Shown piece after piece: positions 1 through 9,834 of a stretch of 64,000 nucleotides of DNA. This DNA comes from Natrialba taiwanensis DSM 12281. Lineage in GTDB: Archaea > Halobacteriota > Halobacteria > Halobacteriales > Natrialbaceae. The notes beneath the pieces were generated by a model. It had not been told where the DNA came from. It did not search any database and saw nothing but the letters and a program-made list of their open reading frames with translations. The DNA lies in the NCBI RefSeq assembly GCF_000337595.1, contig NZ_AOIL01000018.1:26497-90496 (forward strand), given 5' to 3'. Each line of letters starts with the position of its first letter. Within the stretch, counting starts at the first letter, position 1. The position numbers were made by a program, and so were the translations under genes.

Positions 1-17
1 GACAAGGGGGTGGCCCC

Positions 18-971
18 ATGACCGATATCCTCGCAGTCACTGACCACCGCCGCGGCGAACTGCGCGACTCCAGCTACGAACTCATCACCGCGGGTCGCCA
101 ACTCGCCGACGAGACCGGCGGCGACCTCCATCTGGCCGTCATCAGCGGCACCGTCGACGAGTTCGCCGAGAAGGTAAACCGCGAGGGCGTCGACGCAATC
201 CACACCGTTTCCCACGGCGAGGAGTTCAACCACGACGTCTACACGCAGGCGATCACGCAGCTCTACGACGAACTCGCCCCGCAGTACGTTCTCACGCCCA
301 ACAGCGTCAACGGCCTCGACTACGCGCCCGCCGTTGCAAACCGACTCGGACTGCCGGTCGTCACCGACACGGTCGACCTCGCGACCAGCGGCGAGACGCT
401 GACCGCGACCCGCGAGATGTACGGGGGCAAGGTCGAGACGACGAACGAACTCGACGGCGAGGCCGTCGTCACGATCCGCGAGGCAGAGTGGCCCGCTGCG
501 GAAGGAACCGGCGATGCGTCCGTCGAAGCGTTCGACGCCGATATCGACGAGGACGCGGTCGGCTCCACCGTCAACGGCTTCGAGGAAGTCGGCGGCGGCG
601 ACGTCGACATCAGCGAGGCGGACGTGCTCGTCTCTGTCGGCCGTGGGATCGAGGAAGAGGAGAACCTCGACATCATCCGCGATCTCGCGGATGCACTCGA
701 CGCGACGGTCTCCTCGTCGCGCCCGATCGTCGACAACGGCTGGCTGCCGAAGAACCGGCAGGTCGGCCAGTCCGGAAAGGTCGTCACGCCCGACGTCTAC
801 ATCGCTATCGGGATCTCCGGTGCGGTCCAGCACGTCGCTGGCATGAAAGGCTCGGATACGATCGTCGCAATCAACACGGACCCCAACGCGCCGATCATGG
901 ACATCGCCGACTACGCAATCCACAACGACCTCTTCGACGTCGTCCCGGCACTGACTGAGGAATTCCAGTAA
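18..971 (+). CDS. etfA: Electron transfer flavoprotein alpha subunit
   Basis: This 317-residue protein is the FAD-carrying subunit of an electron transfer flavoprotein, which takes electrons from acyl-CoA and other flavin dehydrogenases and passes them to the quinone pool. The N-terminal half (about 1-190) is the ETF alpha/beta Rossmann-like domain. The C-terminal third carries the family's FAD-binding signature: the [10 protein letters not shown] stretch followed by [10 protein letters not shown] near residues 270-300. Length is normal. A purine-rich, SD-like GGGGGTGG lies just before the ATG. The window starts only 17 bases upstream; etfB normally precedes etfA, so it is probably just outside the window (inference). 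Confidence 0.95.
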   Translation: MTDILAVTDHRRGELRDSSYELITAGRQLADETGGDLHLAVISGTVDEFAEKVNREGVDAIHTVSHGEEFNHDVYTQAITQLYDELAPQYVLTPNSVNGLDYAPAVANRLGLPVVTDTVDLATSGETLTATREMYGGKVETTNELDGEAVVTIREAEWPAAEGTGDASVEAFDADIDEDAVGSTVNGFEEVGGGDVDISEADVLVSVGRGIEEEENLDIIRDLADALDATVSSSRPIVDNGWLPKNRQVGQSGKVVTPDVYIAIGISGAVQHVAGMKGSDTIVAINTDPNAPIMDIADYAIHNDLFDVVPALTEEFQ

Positions 972-1288
972 CGAACTCTCCTCACTGCGGCTTTGTGGCG
1001 GTTACGTGATTGTACGGGCACGGACGCAGTGTCGAGCGAGTGCAATCAGTGTGGACGCTGATTCGCGCTCCCCACTAGTAGTCATAAACGAGGATTATAG
1101 AGGGGGATTTCTGCAGGGGACTGTCTATAGAATATCAGTTCCGTACCGCTGGTTCCGGCTCTCGGACAATCACGTGTGTAGCTAACACTGGACAATGATT
1201 AATCATTTGAAGAGAGTGTCAGATATATTTATACAGTTTTTGGTGACTGTACAGCACAATTATAAACCAGTAATCTGATAGCACGGAT
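972..1288. other. AT-rich intergenic region upstream of the binding protein
   Basis: About 317 bases without a gene. The second half (about 1080-1288) is much richer in A/T than its surroundings and carries several TATA-like stretches, around 1222-1236 and 1260-1266. No RNA gene or clear hairpin was seen. It probably holds the etfA terminator and the promoter and control region for the chemosensory pair downstream. Confidence 0.5.
1260..1266 (+). promoter_or_regulatory. TATA box of the binding protein-transducer operon
   Basis: TTATAAA is centred 26 nt upstream of the ATG at 1289, the usual spacing for a leaderless haloarchaeal transcript. It supports the chosen start codon. Confidence 0.6.
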
Positions 1289-2563
1289 ATGACGTTCCGA
1301 CCGAATCGCCGGGAACTCTTGGTGGGGGCCGGTACCGCATCACTTGGCGGGCTTGCCGGATGCCTTTCTGACGTTCCCGTGCTTGGCACGGATGAACAAG
1401 CCGACGACAGTGTCGGTGGTACAGACAGAACACTCAAACTCGGGATACTGAGTCCACTCAGCGGCGGTCTCGAGGGGATCGGTACAGCGACTCGAGATGC
1501 TGCGTTGTTACCGATCGAACGATTCGAGGACGAAACAGACCTGTCGATAGACTATCAGGTCGGCGACACGGAGACCTCGCCCAGCGCGGGCGTCCAGAGT
1601 GCGAACGACCTCGTCAATGCGGGATACCCGATGGTCAACGGGCCACTGGCCTCCGACGTGACGCTGCAGGCGACCCAGCAGGTGCTGATTCCGTACCGGG
1701 TCGTCAACTGCTCGGCCGGCGCGACCTCGCCGACGATCACCTCGGTGAACGACGCCGGACTGAGCTTTCGCACCGCGCTGTCGGACTCGTTGCAGGCCGT
1801 CGCGCTCGCCGAACAGGCCGTCGCGGACTTCGGTGCCGAGAGCGCGGCGTCCCTGTACGTCGACAACGACTACGGCTGGCAGCTTACACAGTCGTTCTCG
1901 CAGGCGTTTGAATCCGAACGGGACGGCACGGTCACTGCTAAAGTGGCCGTTACGGAGGGTGCAGACTCCTACGACGATGCGCTCGATACTGCATTGGCGG
2001 ACGATCCCGACCTCCTGGTCGTCATCGGCTACCCCGATACCGGGGCGCAGCTGTTCGACGACCTGGCCGACCGCGGTGCGCGCGATGATGTCGATGTCCT
2101 CGTTACCGAAGGAATGCAGGAGAGCACGCTCCACGAACGCACCGAGCACTCGCTCGACGGAATCCGCGGGACGGCACCGCTCGCAAGCGGGCCGGGCTAC
2201 GACGAGTTCAGCGAGCAGTACGTCGACGCCTACGACGAGGAACCGGGGCTTTTTACGGCCCACTCCTACGACGCGTCGGCGGTCCTGTTGCTCGCGAACG
2301 CCTACGCCGGGCAAAACGACGGGACGGCAATCAGAAACGCGATGCGATCCGTGACGTATACGCCGGGGGAGACGATCACGCCGGCGTCGCTCGCCGAGGG
2401 ACTCGAACGCGCAGCGCAGGGTGAGAACGTCGCCTACGAGGGCGCCTCGAGTTCAGTCACGTTTGATGAGAACGGTGACGTGATGGGGGCGAACTTCTCG
2501 TACTGGGAGTTCGACGAACAGGCAGATGGCGGTATTACAGAACTCGAGCAGGTGAGCGCCTGA
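1289..2563 (+). CDS. Tat-exported substrate-binding lipoprotein, Leu/Ile/Val-binding type
   Basis: 424 residues. The N-terminus has a twin-arginine signal (RRELLVGAG) followed by a lipobox (LAGC, Cys about 25), so the protein should be folded, exported and lipid-anchored outside the membrane. The mature part looks like a type I periplasmic binding protein of the branched-chain amino acid family (Peripla_BP_6); the [16 protein letters not shown] opening is typical. No ABC permease or ATPase gene is next to it. Instead its stop codon overlaps the start of a methyl-accepting transducer. In Halobacterium salinarum the BasB-BasT pair has this arrangement, with the binding protein delivering ligand to the transducer. 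A chemosensory role is therefore more likely than transport; the ligand cannot be read from the sequence. Confidence 0.88.
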   Translation: MTFRPNRRELLVGAGTASLGGLAGCLSDVPVLGTDEQADDSVGGTDRTLKLGILSPLSGGLEGIGTATRDAALLPIERFEDETDLSIDYQVGDTETSPSAGVQSANDLVNAGYPMVNGPLASDVTLQATQQVLIPYRVVNCSAGATSPTITSVNDAGLSFRTALSDSLQAVALAEQAVADFGAESAASLYVDNDYGWQLTQSFSQAFESERDGTVTAKVAVTEGADSYDDALDTALADDPDLLVVIGYPDTGAQLFDDLADRGARDDVDVLVTEGMQESTLHERTEHSLDGIRGTAPLASGPGYDEFSEQYVDAYDEEPGLFTAHSYDASAVLLLANAYAGQNDGTAIRNAMRSVTYTPGETITPASLAEGLERAAQGENVAYEGASSSVTFDENGDVMGANFSYWEFDEQADGGITELEQVSA

Positions 2564-5220
2564 TGTCGGCGCTTTCGAAACTGGTGCCGTCGTTCATCAG
2601 ACGGCGATACCTGTTCAAGTTCGTGATCTCGATCCTGGCGGTTGTGCTCGTGATCGGTGCCATCGGTGCGGTGAGCTACGCCCAGATCGACCAGACGGTA
2701 CGGGACGATTCGAGCGACCAGCTCCAGTCGACCGCCGAGTTACAGGCTGAAGCGATCGGCGACTGGGTCGCAAACATGAACGTTCAGACGCGGACTGCGT
2801 CCGCAACGCCGGCCGTCCAGGACGGCGACGTGCAGGCGATCCAGGGCGCGATCGTCGAAGAACAGGCGCGGATGGGCGTCGACGTGCGGGCGATCCACTA
2901 CGTCGATACCAGCGAGGGTGAAGTCCTCACGAGTACGGACGCCCAACTTCGCGGCACCGAACTCGACGCCGTCGAGGACCCGTGGTCCGAGACCGACTTC
3001 GAAGACGAACTCACGCTCGACGAGGACGTCTGGAACTCGGAGCAGGCCTACGAATCCGCGGCCCTGAACGATCAGGTGATGGCCTTCGCGAGTCCGGTCC
3101 CCGAGCGGGACGACCACGTGATGGTCGTTATCGGAACGCTCGAGTACCGCGTCGACCAGCTTCAGCAGGACGGGGCAGCCGGATCGACGGCGATCGTCGA
3201 CCAGCGCGGTGATGCCGTGCTCCAGACCGGTTCGGGCGAGTTCACGAATCAGACCGACGAGGACGCGATTGAAGACGCTCTCGGCGGTCGGTCGAGCCAG
3301 ATCGAAGACGAGGACGTCGTTCAGGCGTACGTCCCCGTCGGGGACACCGAGTGGGTCGCGGTCACGACCGTTCCGACGGAGCAGGCCTACGGCGTCGCGA
3401 GCGACGTCGGCACGAACGTCATCGTGATGGTCCTCGTGAGTCTGGTCGCGCTCGGACTCGTCGGCGTCGTGCTCGGACGACAGACCGTCGTCCCGCTCAC
3501 CGAACTTCGTGACCGGGCGGCGGCGATGGAAGGCGGCGATCTCGAGGTCGACCTCGAAACGTCCCGTATCGACGAGATTGGGCGTCTCTACGACGGCTTC
3601 GACAGCATGCGCACGTCGCTGCGAGACCAGATTCAGGAGGCCGAATCCGCCCGCGCGGATGCCGAGAAAGCACGCGCCGAGACCGAGGCGATGAATCACC
3701 ACCTCGAATCGAAGGCCGACGAGTACCGCGACGTGATGGAACTGTGTGCCGAAGGCGATCTCACGCAGCGACTCGATCCCGAAAGCGATAACGAAGCGAT
3801 GACCGACATCGCCGTCGCGTTCAACGAAATGGTCGACGAACTCGAGGAGACGACGGCACACGTCAAGTCTTTCGCAGACGAGGTGGCCGCAGCGAGCGAG
3901 GAAGTCACAGCGAGCGCCGAGGAGGTTCGCTCCGCGTCCGGGCAGGTCAGTCACTCCATTCAGGAGATTTCCGACGGCGCGGACCGACAGAACAAGAACC
4001 TGCAGGCAGTCTCCGACGAGATGAGTGGCCTCTCGGCGACCACCGAACAGATCGCCGCCTCATCGAACCAGGTCGCCGACATCGCCGAACAGACGGCCGA
4101 AACCGGCCGATACGGTCGCGAAGCGGCCCGTGAGGCGATCGAAGGCATGCACGAAATCGAAGCCGAATCGACCGAGACCGTCGAGGCCATCGAGGACCTC
4201 ACCGCCGAGATGGAACAGATCGACGAACTGATCGAGTTCATCACGGAGGTCGCCCGCGAGACGAACATGCTCGCGTTGAACGCGAACATCGAAGCGTCCC
4301 GGAGCGGCAGCGGCGACAAGAAAGGCGAAGGGTTCGCCGTCGTCGCCGCCGAGGTCAAGGAACTGGCCGCCGACACGAAGGAGACGGCCGAGGACATCGA
4401 GACGCGTCTCGAACGGATCAACGACCGCACTGAACGGACGGCGACGGAGGTCGAGAAGACGGCGGACAAGATCTCCTCGCACGTCGACGCGGTCGAGAAC
4501 GCCGCGGAGGCGCTTGACGAGATCGCCGACTACGCACAGGAGACCAACGACGGCGTCCAGGAGATCTCCGCAACGACCGAACAGCAAGCCGCCTCGACCC
4601 AGGAGGTCGTCGCCATGGTTTCGACGGCGACGGACATCTCCGAATCGACGGCGACCGAATCCCAGCGCGTCGCCGCCGCTGCTGAGGAACAGACCTCCGC
4701 CCTCTCGGAGGTCACGAAAAGCGCCGGCTCGCTCGCCAACCAGGCCTCGCACCTGAACGAGATGCTCGACCGCTTCGACACCGATTCCGCGGTCGAGTCG
4801 GCGGGCGTCTCGCCCAGCGAACTCGTCGACGGCGACTACGAGCCAACGCTCGAGTTCGACGAGACCGATCTCGAAACCGACGCCGGTACCGACGACGCGT
4901 CGGCTGAACTCGCGACGACCGATGCGACCGGTGACTCGGGCACGATACTGGACGAATCGACAAGCGACGACACGGCCGATACCGAGGCGGCAAGTGGGGA
5001 GAAACCTGACTCAGAATTCGACTCAGAAGCTGACTCCGAAACTGAGTCCGCGTCTGAACCCGATTCCGACTCGAACGACATCGAAACCGAATCCAGCGAC
5101 GATACCGATGCCGATGCCGATGCCGATGCCGAGACGGATACGGACGGCGAGACGACCGAAACGGACGACGAACCGGTCGATCCGTTCACCTACGACGAAG
5201 TCGACGACGGGAGCAACTGA
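2563..5220 (+). CDS. Methyl-accepting chemotaxis transducer paired with a binding lipoprotein
   Basis: 885 residues. Order: TM1 (about 18-40), an extracellular sensor of about 240 residues, TM2 (about 286-306), a HAMP region, a second HAMP-like stretch around 390-430, then the long cytoplasmic coiled-coil signalling domain. The hairpin tip that contacts CheA/CheW is visible near residue 563 ([16 protein letters not shown]). The last 120 or so residues are a very acidic Asp/Glu/Ser/Thr tail with tandem D-A and D-S units, of unknown role. The ATG shares one base with the TGA of the upstream lipoprotein, so the two are translationally coupled. Function inferred: chemotaxis signalling in response to ligand carried by that lipoprotein (BasT-like). 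Confidence 0.93.
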   Translation: MSALSKLVPSFIRRRYLFKFVISILAVVLVIGAIGAVSYAQIDQTVRDDSSDQLQSTAELQAEAIGDWVANMNVQTRTASATPAVQDGDVQAIQGAIVEEQARMGVDVRAIHYVDTSEGEVLTSTDAQLRGTELDAVEDPWSETDFEDELTLDEDVWNSEQAYESAALNDQVMAFASPVPERDDHVMVVIGTLEYRVDQLQQDGAAGSTAIVDQRGDAVLQTGSGEFTNQTDEDAIEDALGGRSSQIEDEDVVQAYVPVGDTEWVAVTTVPTEQAYGVASDVGTNVIVMVLVSLVALGLVGVVLGRQTVVPLTELRDRAAAMEGGDLEVDLETSRIDEIGRLYDGFDSMRTSLRDQIQEAESARADAEKARAETEAMNHHLESKADEYRDVMELCAEGDLTQRLDPESDNEAMTDIAVAFNEMVDELEETTAHVKSFADEVAAASEEVTASAEEVRSASGQVSHSIQEISDGADRQNKNLQAVSDEMSGLSATTEQIAASSNQVADIAEQTAETGRYGREAAREAIEGMHEIEAESTETVEAIEDLTAEMEQIDELIEFITEVARETNMLALNANIEASRSGSGDKKGEGFAVVAAEVKELAADTKETAEDIETRLERINDRTERTATEVEKTADKISSHVDAVENAAEALDEIADYAQETNDGVQEISATTEQQAASTQEVVAMVSTATDISESTATESQRVAAAAEEQTSALSEVTKSAGSLANQASHLNEMLDRFDTDSAVESAGVSPSELVDGDYEPTLEFDETDLETDAGTDDASAELATTDATGDSGTILDESTSDDTADTEAASGEKPDSEFDSEADSETESASEPDSDSNDIETESSDDTDADADADAETDTDGETTETDDEPVDPFTYDEVDDGSN

Positions 5221-5317
5221 CGGCTCGAGTCGCGTGAACGGGGCGAACTGAGACACGCACTCACGAACCCTCGACCGAACCGTCACGTACTTTTTCCCAC
5301 CTTCCCAAACGCTGGCA

Positions 5318-6160
5318 ATGGAACTTCTGGAGCGCAGACGGGCGCTAATCGAGGAACGTCTCCGCGACGTGGTCGAGGGTATCGACCCCGAGGCGCTCTC
5401 CGAGGAAGTGCGCCACGTCACGCTCTCCGGAGGCAAACGCGTCCGGCCGATGGTCACCATTCTCGCCTGTGAGACCGTCGGCGGCACCGCCGAGGACGCA
5501 GTCGAGTTCGGCGTCGGCATCGAACTCGTCCACACCGCCTCCCTCGTCGTCGACGACATCATCGATCGCTCGGAACTGCGCCGCGGCACCGAAAGCGCCT
5601 GGGCCGCCTTCGGCCACGGCCCCGCGATCATCACCAGCGACGGCCTCCTCGGTGAGGCTTTCGACCTCTTCGCCGCCGATCCCGACGCGATGCGCGCCGT
5701 CACCGATGCTATGGTCGAACTCGGCGTCGGCGAAGCGACCGAACTCTCCGCCCAGCCCGCCTCCGAAGCGGAGTACATGACGCTCGCGAGACGAAAGACC
5801 GGCGCGCTCTTCCGAGCCGCGGCTGAACTCGGGGCGATCGCCGCCGATTCGGAGCCGGAGACGGTCGAGGCGCTCGGCGAGTATGCCGAACGAGTCGGCG
5901 TCGCCTTCCAGATCAGAGACGACGTGCTGGACGCGGTTGCCGATGCCGAGGAGTTAGGAAAGCCGACCGGCCACGATGCCGCCATGGAGCGCCCGTCGGT
6001 CATCCAGGTAACCGACCTCTCGCCCGAGGAGGCAAATGCCCGTGCGCAATCTGAAGCCGATCGAGCGTTAGCCGCCCTGGATCGAGTCGATGCCGCCGAT
6101 CCAGAGGCCAGCGCGTATCTGCAACAGTTGGCAGAGTTCGTCGTCGAACGGGAGCGATAG
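5318..6160 (+). CDS. Polyprenyl (isoprenyl) diphosphate synthase
   Basis: 280 residues, trans-prenyltransferase family (PF00348). It condenses isopentenyl diphosphate with allylic diphosphates for archaeal lipids or the quinone side chain. Seen directly: the LSGGKRVRP substrate-binding motif (36-44), the first aspartate-rich motif DDIID (79-83) and the second DDVLD (201-205), all intact. The residues 4 and 5 before the first DD are Ser and Ala. Small residues there in this family usually leave room for a long product, so a C20 or longer chain is more likely than C15 (inference). It is somewhat shorter than the 320-350 residues common in the family. It reads alone, 97 bases after the transducer. 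Confidence 0.88.
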   Translation: MELLERRRALIEERLRDVVEGIDPEALSEEVRHVTLSGGKRVRPMVTILACETVGGTAEDAVEFGVGIELVHTASLVVDDIIDRSELRRGTESAWAAFGHGPAIITSDGLLGEAFDLFAADPDAMRAVTDAMVELGVGEATELSAQPASEAEYMTLARRKTGALFRAAAELGAIAADSEPETVEALGEYAERVGVAFQIRDDVLDAVADAEELGKPTGHDAAMERPSVIQVTDLSPEEANARAQSEADRALAALDRVDAADPEASAYLQQLAEFVVERER

Positions 6161-6273
6161 CGGTCGATATGAACGCGAGTGGGGATGGAGGTGGGAGAGG
6201 ATGGGATGCAACCGCAACGTGCACCCGGTGTGACGACGGTGGATTATCGATGGGTATCGAGAATCGTCGAGGA

Positions 6274-7545
6274 TTAGGGAGGGTTGTCCGTCGCATGTCG
6301 CTCCTCCGATTCCGCCTCAGCTTCCGACTCCGTATTCGTCGCCGATCTTGCGTTCAGGTGTGCGTTTGCGTTTGAACTCGGCTCTGGCCCCGGACCCGGG
6401 CCCGGCCCAAGATCCGAGTCCGACGGGGAACCCGCACCAGTTTCGGTTCCTCTCTCCGAGCCCGCGTTCGAGTCGGCAAATTTCGACTCGGCGACTGCAA
6501 AGAGCAGGGTGCTTCCGATACCGAGGAGCGTGCCGGCTGTCAGCGCCGTTGCGAGATACGTGATCGTGACGGTGCCGAGGAAAAAGGCGCTCACGGCGTG
6601 GAGGACGATCGCAATCGAGAGCACGTAGAACGGTGCGTTGAGGTAGCGCCATTCGAAGGTCCCCGCGATGTACTCGTCGGTGATTTGGCCGAGACTCGTC
6701 GTAATCCCGGCCGCCGCGAGCCACTGAATCGACCCGTAGACGAGCGCGGCGACCATGACTGGCGCGCTCACGCGGCCAGTAGTCTCACGCTGCACTCGTT
6801 CCAAGGTGTTCAGTCCGTTCATCCCACCGAGGGTGAACAGCGCGGCGGCGACGACATACGCGAGCAGTGTCGTCCGACCGGCATACAACGAGCGGCGAGC
6901 GCGTTCGACCGCCGCGTCGAGTCGCTCGCCGAGACCCAACCCGCGCGAGATGAGATAGAGACCGAGGAGTGCCGAAGTCGTTCCAAGCACCAAGCCGGGC
7001 ATCTCGAGCGCGCTCCCGAGCAGTGCGAGCGGGTAGATGAGCAGCAGGATTCCGAGCGGGATCAACACGGTTCCCCGCGTTTCGGGGTCGTCGAGAACCT
7101 GCTTGATGGTGTAGTACATCGACTCCAGATTCTGGGCTTGCCTGACCACGACCCGACGGACGCCGTCGATCGGAACTCGCGAGCGGATGATCGGGATCAC
7201 GGATTCGTCCTGTGCACCGTCGGTGACGACGAGCGTGGTAACGTCTTCCGCCGTCGAGAGGCTCGCAAGCACGGTATCGACCTCGTCGCCGACCTCCCGG
7301 TTGGCCTTGACATCGCCCTCGTCGTTCCCGGTGACGACGGCGACCTCGACGCTCTCGTCGCGCTCGTCTAAGTCGTCGTAGATGTGCAACCCCTGGAAGA
7401 TGACGTTGACATCCGAGTCCTCCGGATCTGCGGTCGCGAGCGCGACGGCTGCCTCTTCGACGGGCTCGCGGCCGATAACCGGCGTCGAAAAGCCCGTCTT
7501 GCGACCGAGGTCATCGTCGAGATCAACACACAGGACCAGCAGCAT
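6274..7545 (-). CDS. DUF373 family membrane protein
   Basis: 423 residues from the chosen start. The N-terminal half is soluble and begins MLLVLCVDLDDDLGRK, the hallmark opening of archaeal DUF373 proteins; the second half has about six to eight hydrophobic segments (about 165-370). The C-terminus is a low-complexity Gly-Pro and then Glu/Ala-rich tail (GPGPGPGPEP). Function is unknown for the family. The start at 7545 is preferred over an ATG 75 bases upstream because a TATA box lies 26 nt before it and because family members begin at this Met. It is transcribed divergently from the radical SAM gene. Confidence 0.85.
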   Translation of the reverse strand: MLLVLCVDLDDDLGRKTGFSTPVIGREPVEEAAVALATADPEDSDVNVIFQGLHIYDDLDERDESVEVAVVTGNDEGDVKANREVGDEVDTVLASLSTAEDVTTLVVTDGAQDESVIPIIRSRVPIDGVRRVVVRQAQNLESMYYTIKQVLDDPETRGTVLIPLGILLLIYPLALLGSALEMPGLVLGTTSALLGLYLISRGLGLGERLDAAVERARRSLYAGRTTLLAYVVAAALFTLGGMNGLNTLERVQRETTGRVSAPVMVAALVYGSIQWLAAAGITTSLGQITDEYIAGTFEWRYLNAPFYVLSIAIVLHAVSAFFLGTVTITYLATALTAGTLLGIGSTLLFAVAESKFADSNAGSERGTETGAGSPSDSDLGPGPGPGPEPSSNANAHLNARSATNTESEAEAESEERHATDNPP

Positions 7546-7566
7546 CGATGGGATGTTTGTCGGCGC

Positions 7567-7576
7567 GGTATATGCC
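7567..7576 (-). promoter_or_regulatory. BRE/TATA of the DUF373 gene
   Basis: On the minus strand the sequence reads AAAAGGCATATACC, a purine-rich BRE followed by a TATA centred about 26 nt before the ATG at 7545. It supports a leaderless transcript from that start. Confidence 0.6.
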
Positions 7577-7679
7577 TTTTCTGGGCTGACCGAGTGTACA
7601 GGGATGCCACAATGGCCCAAACAGGCCGCGGTCCGATCCGTGCAGTTTTTGAACGCGGCCCGACAACCCAGTATACTGA

Positions 7680-8675
7680 ATGATATCGAAGGGCTGTGAG
7701 CAGTGCGCGAAGGGCGGCAAGATGGTGCTGTTCGTCTACGGTTACTGCGACCAGCGCGACTGCTTTTACTGCCCGCTCGGCGAGAACCGCAAGAACGTCA
7801 CCGACGTCTACGCGAACGAGCGACTCGTCGAGTCGGATGAAGACGTTCTCGAACAAGCCCACCGAATGGACGCGCTCGGAACCTCGATTACGGGCGGCGA
7901 ACCCCAGGAGGCTCTCGACCGCACCTGTCACTACCTTGAGTTGCTCACGGACGAGTTCGGTGAGGATCACCACACCCACCTCTATACGGGCATCCCCGGC
8001 GGCCGCGAGAACATGCGCCGCCTCTCCGAGGCCGGTCTCGACGAGATTCGCTTCCACCCGCCGTACGAACAGTGGGGCGACCTCCACGGCACCGAGTGGG
8101 AAGACATCCTCTATATCGCCCGTGAAGAAGGACTTACTCCGGCCTTCGAGATCCCCGGTATCCGCGCCGAAACGGAGTTCCTCGACTTTCTCGACGAGGG
8201 CGCTGCCGACTTTTGCAACGTCAACGAGTTCGAGATGTCCCAGGGGAACTACCGCCGGATGCAAGAGCAGGGCTTCGAACTTAAGGAGGGCCACATGAGC
8301 GCCGTCGACGGCTCCCGGGAGGACATTCTCGACGTAATGGGCGACCACGAGCGCGTCTACTTCTGTACCTCGGTGTTCAAGGACGCCGCCCAGCACCGCC
8401 GCCGACTCAAGCGCATGGCCCGAAACGTCCGCCGCGAGTTCGACGACGTGACCGACGACGGGACGCTAGTCTACGGCAAGACCTACGCCGAACCGGAGCG
8501 CTTCGCTGAACTCGGGGTGCCGGAGGAGTTCTATACCGTCAAATCGGCGCACGTGGAGGTCGCCTGGTGGCTGTTAGAGGAGATGATCGAGGAGGGCGAT
8601 CTGGAAGAGGGTGAAATCGTCGAGCAGTATCCGAGTTACGACGGACAGGTCGTCGAGCGAACGCCGCTGGCCTGA
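7680..8675 (+). CDS. Radical SAM protein of unknown substrate
   Basis: 331 residues. Radical SAM enzymes use a 4Fe-4S cluster held by three cysteines to cleave S-adenosylmethionine. Here the cysteines are C23, C28 and C31 (GYCDQRDCFYCPL), a CX4CX2C spacing rather than the usual CX3CX2C. A second pair C6/C9 sits at the extreme N-terminus. The glycine-rich SAM-binding motif ITGGEPQEAL follows at about 69-78. The family is common in archaea and has no assigned substrate that I can name. The ATG at 7680 is kept because it retains the C6/C9 pair; a TATA-like GTATAC lies only about 8 bases upstream, so the start is not certain. Confidence 0.88.
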   Translation: MISKGCEQCAKGGKMVLFVYGYCDQRDCFYCPLGENRKNVTDVYANERLVESDEDVLEQAHRMDALGTSITGGEPQEALDRTCHYLELLTDEFGEDHHTHLYTGIPGGRENMRRLSEAGLDEIRFHPPYEQWGDLHGTEWEDILYIAREEGLTPAFEIPGIRAETEFLDFLDEGAADFCNVNEFEMSQGNYRRMQEQGFELKEGHMSAVDGSREDILDVMGDHERVYFCTSVFKDAAQHRRRLKRMARNVRREFDDVTDDGTLVYGKTYAEPERFAELGVPEEFYTVKSAHVEVAWWLLEEMIEEGDLEEGEIVEQYPSYDGQVVERTPLA

Positions 8676-9025
8676 CCGCGTCCGAGACGACAGCAAGACG
8701 ACAACAAGGTGCGTACCCTTTTGTGCGCTGTGAGTGATGAAACATAAAACAGCAACCCAATCGAGCGGCGTCCGCTGTAACGCTGTGAGTATCTGCGACC
8801 AGGAACAGGAACAGGACCCAGCGAGTAAACGACCACGGGTCGGGTGACCCGTTGAACTCTCGCTGTTCGCTTTACTCTGTAGACCCAATAGACTGACCGT
8901 TCCACAGCGGCCAACACTGCAGAATCAGCCAGTTCGAGCCGGAACAAGCCCGTCAGCCGACAATCGAGCCAGTGTCGCTTATCCACGTCGTAATAATGGC
9001 CCGTCGGCGTGACCGAACGGTTACG
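8676..9025. other. Intergenic region with no recognised gene
   Basis: About 350 bases. Neither strand has a convincing haloarchaeal coding frame. The only regularity seen is a 10-bp direct repeat, CGCTGTGAGT, at 8726-8735 and 8781-8790. Its meaning is unknown and chance is possible. Confidence 0.4.
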
Positions 9026-9802
9026 ATGCAGTTCAGGAAACTCGCTGTCGTCGCGGTTGCACTACTCGTGGTCCTCTCGGGGTGTAGTGCCTTCGGTGGA
9101 TCACAGCCGGACGCGTCGAACGAGTCGACGGCAGATGATACTGATACAGGCCCAAATGCAGATGGAGACACAGGTGACAACGGAACCGAGAATACCAACG
9201 ACACGACTCACTCGAACGGAACCGCGGATACAGGGTCCGAAACGGGCGACAATAGTGGTAATACAGCCGGCGATGGCAATGAAGCCACCGACGGCGAAGA
9301 CGAAACGGCCACCGAGGACTGGTCGCCCCCTCAGGAACCGAACCGGCCACTGGAGGACAAAAGTGAGGATCGGATCGAGAGCGTCGAGTTCGTCGACACG
9401 GAACCCGCAGCAGACGGGGGGGGCTACTCGAACTTCAATCTCGAAGTCGTCGCCAATACCAGCATGGAGAACGTGGACCCGCCGGAACACGGCGACGTGA
9501 TCGGCGAGCCGTACTTCTTCGTCAAAATCAACGAGGGACCGGGTGAGCGAAAACTCATCGAACGAACCGGTCAGGTCCAAATGGAGGACAACGGCACGTA
9601 CCACATCGACGTACGACCGGCCGGAATCGAGGAGTTCGCCGATAGAGACCTGTCTCTCGAAGTCTTCTTGATGGACGAGGACAAGGACTGGGACGACATC
9701 TACGACGCCGTCGGCACGAGCATTCAGTTCAACCCGGAGACGGAAACCGAGGGCGAAACCGAAACCGAGACGACAACTAACTCGACGTCGAACGACAAGT
9801 AA
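9026..9802 (+). CDS. Secreted lipoprotein, unknown function
   Basis: 258 residues. The start at 9026 gives a clean Sec-type lipoprotein signal: MQFRKLAVVAVALLVV followed by the lipobox LSGC (Cys 20). Residues 25-100 are a low-complexity Asp/Thr/Gly/Asn/Ser linker, typical of haloarchaeal surface proteins. A folded domain (about 110-240) follows and the protein ends in a Glu/Thr repeat (TETEGETETETTTN). I do not recognise the folded domain. Longer in-frame starts add a charged stretch before the signal and are unlikely. It is a single gene converging on the next one. Confidence 0.8.
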   Translation: MQFRKLAVVAVALLVVLSGCSAFGGSQPDASNESTADDTDTGPNADGDTGDNGTENTNDTTHSNGTADTGSETGDNSGNTAGDGNEATDGEDETATEDWSPPQEPNRPLEDKSEDRIESVEFVDTEPAADGGGYSNFNLEVVANTSMENVDPPEHGDVIGEPYFFVKINEGPGERKLIERTGQVQMEDNGTYHIDVRPAGIEEFADRDLSLEVFLMDEDKDWDDIYDAVGTSIQFNPETETEGETETETTTNSTSNDK

Positions 9803-9834
9803 CCCGCCGTAACTGGAGATCAATTTCGTCCAGA

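Noticed and set aside
4836..5189. Ser-rich minus-strand frame opposite the transducer tail
   Set aside because: Direct consequence of the acidic repeat on the coding strand; not a gene.
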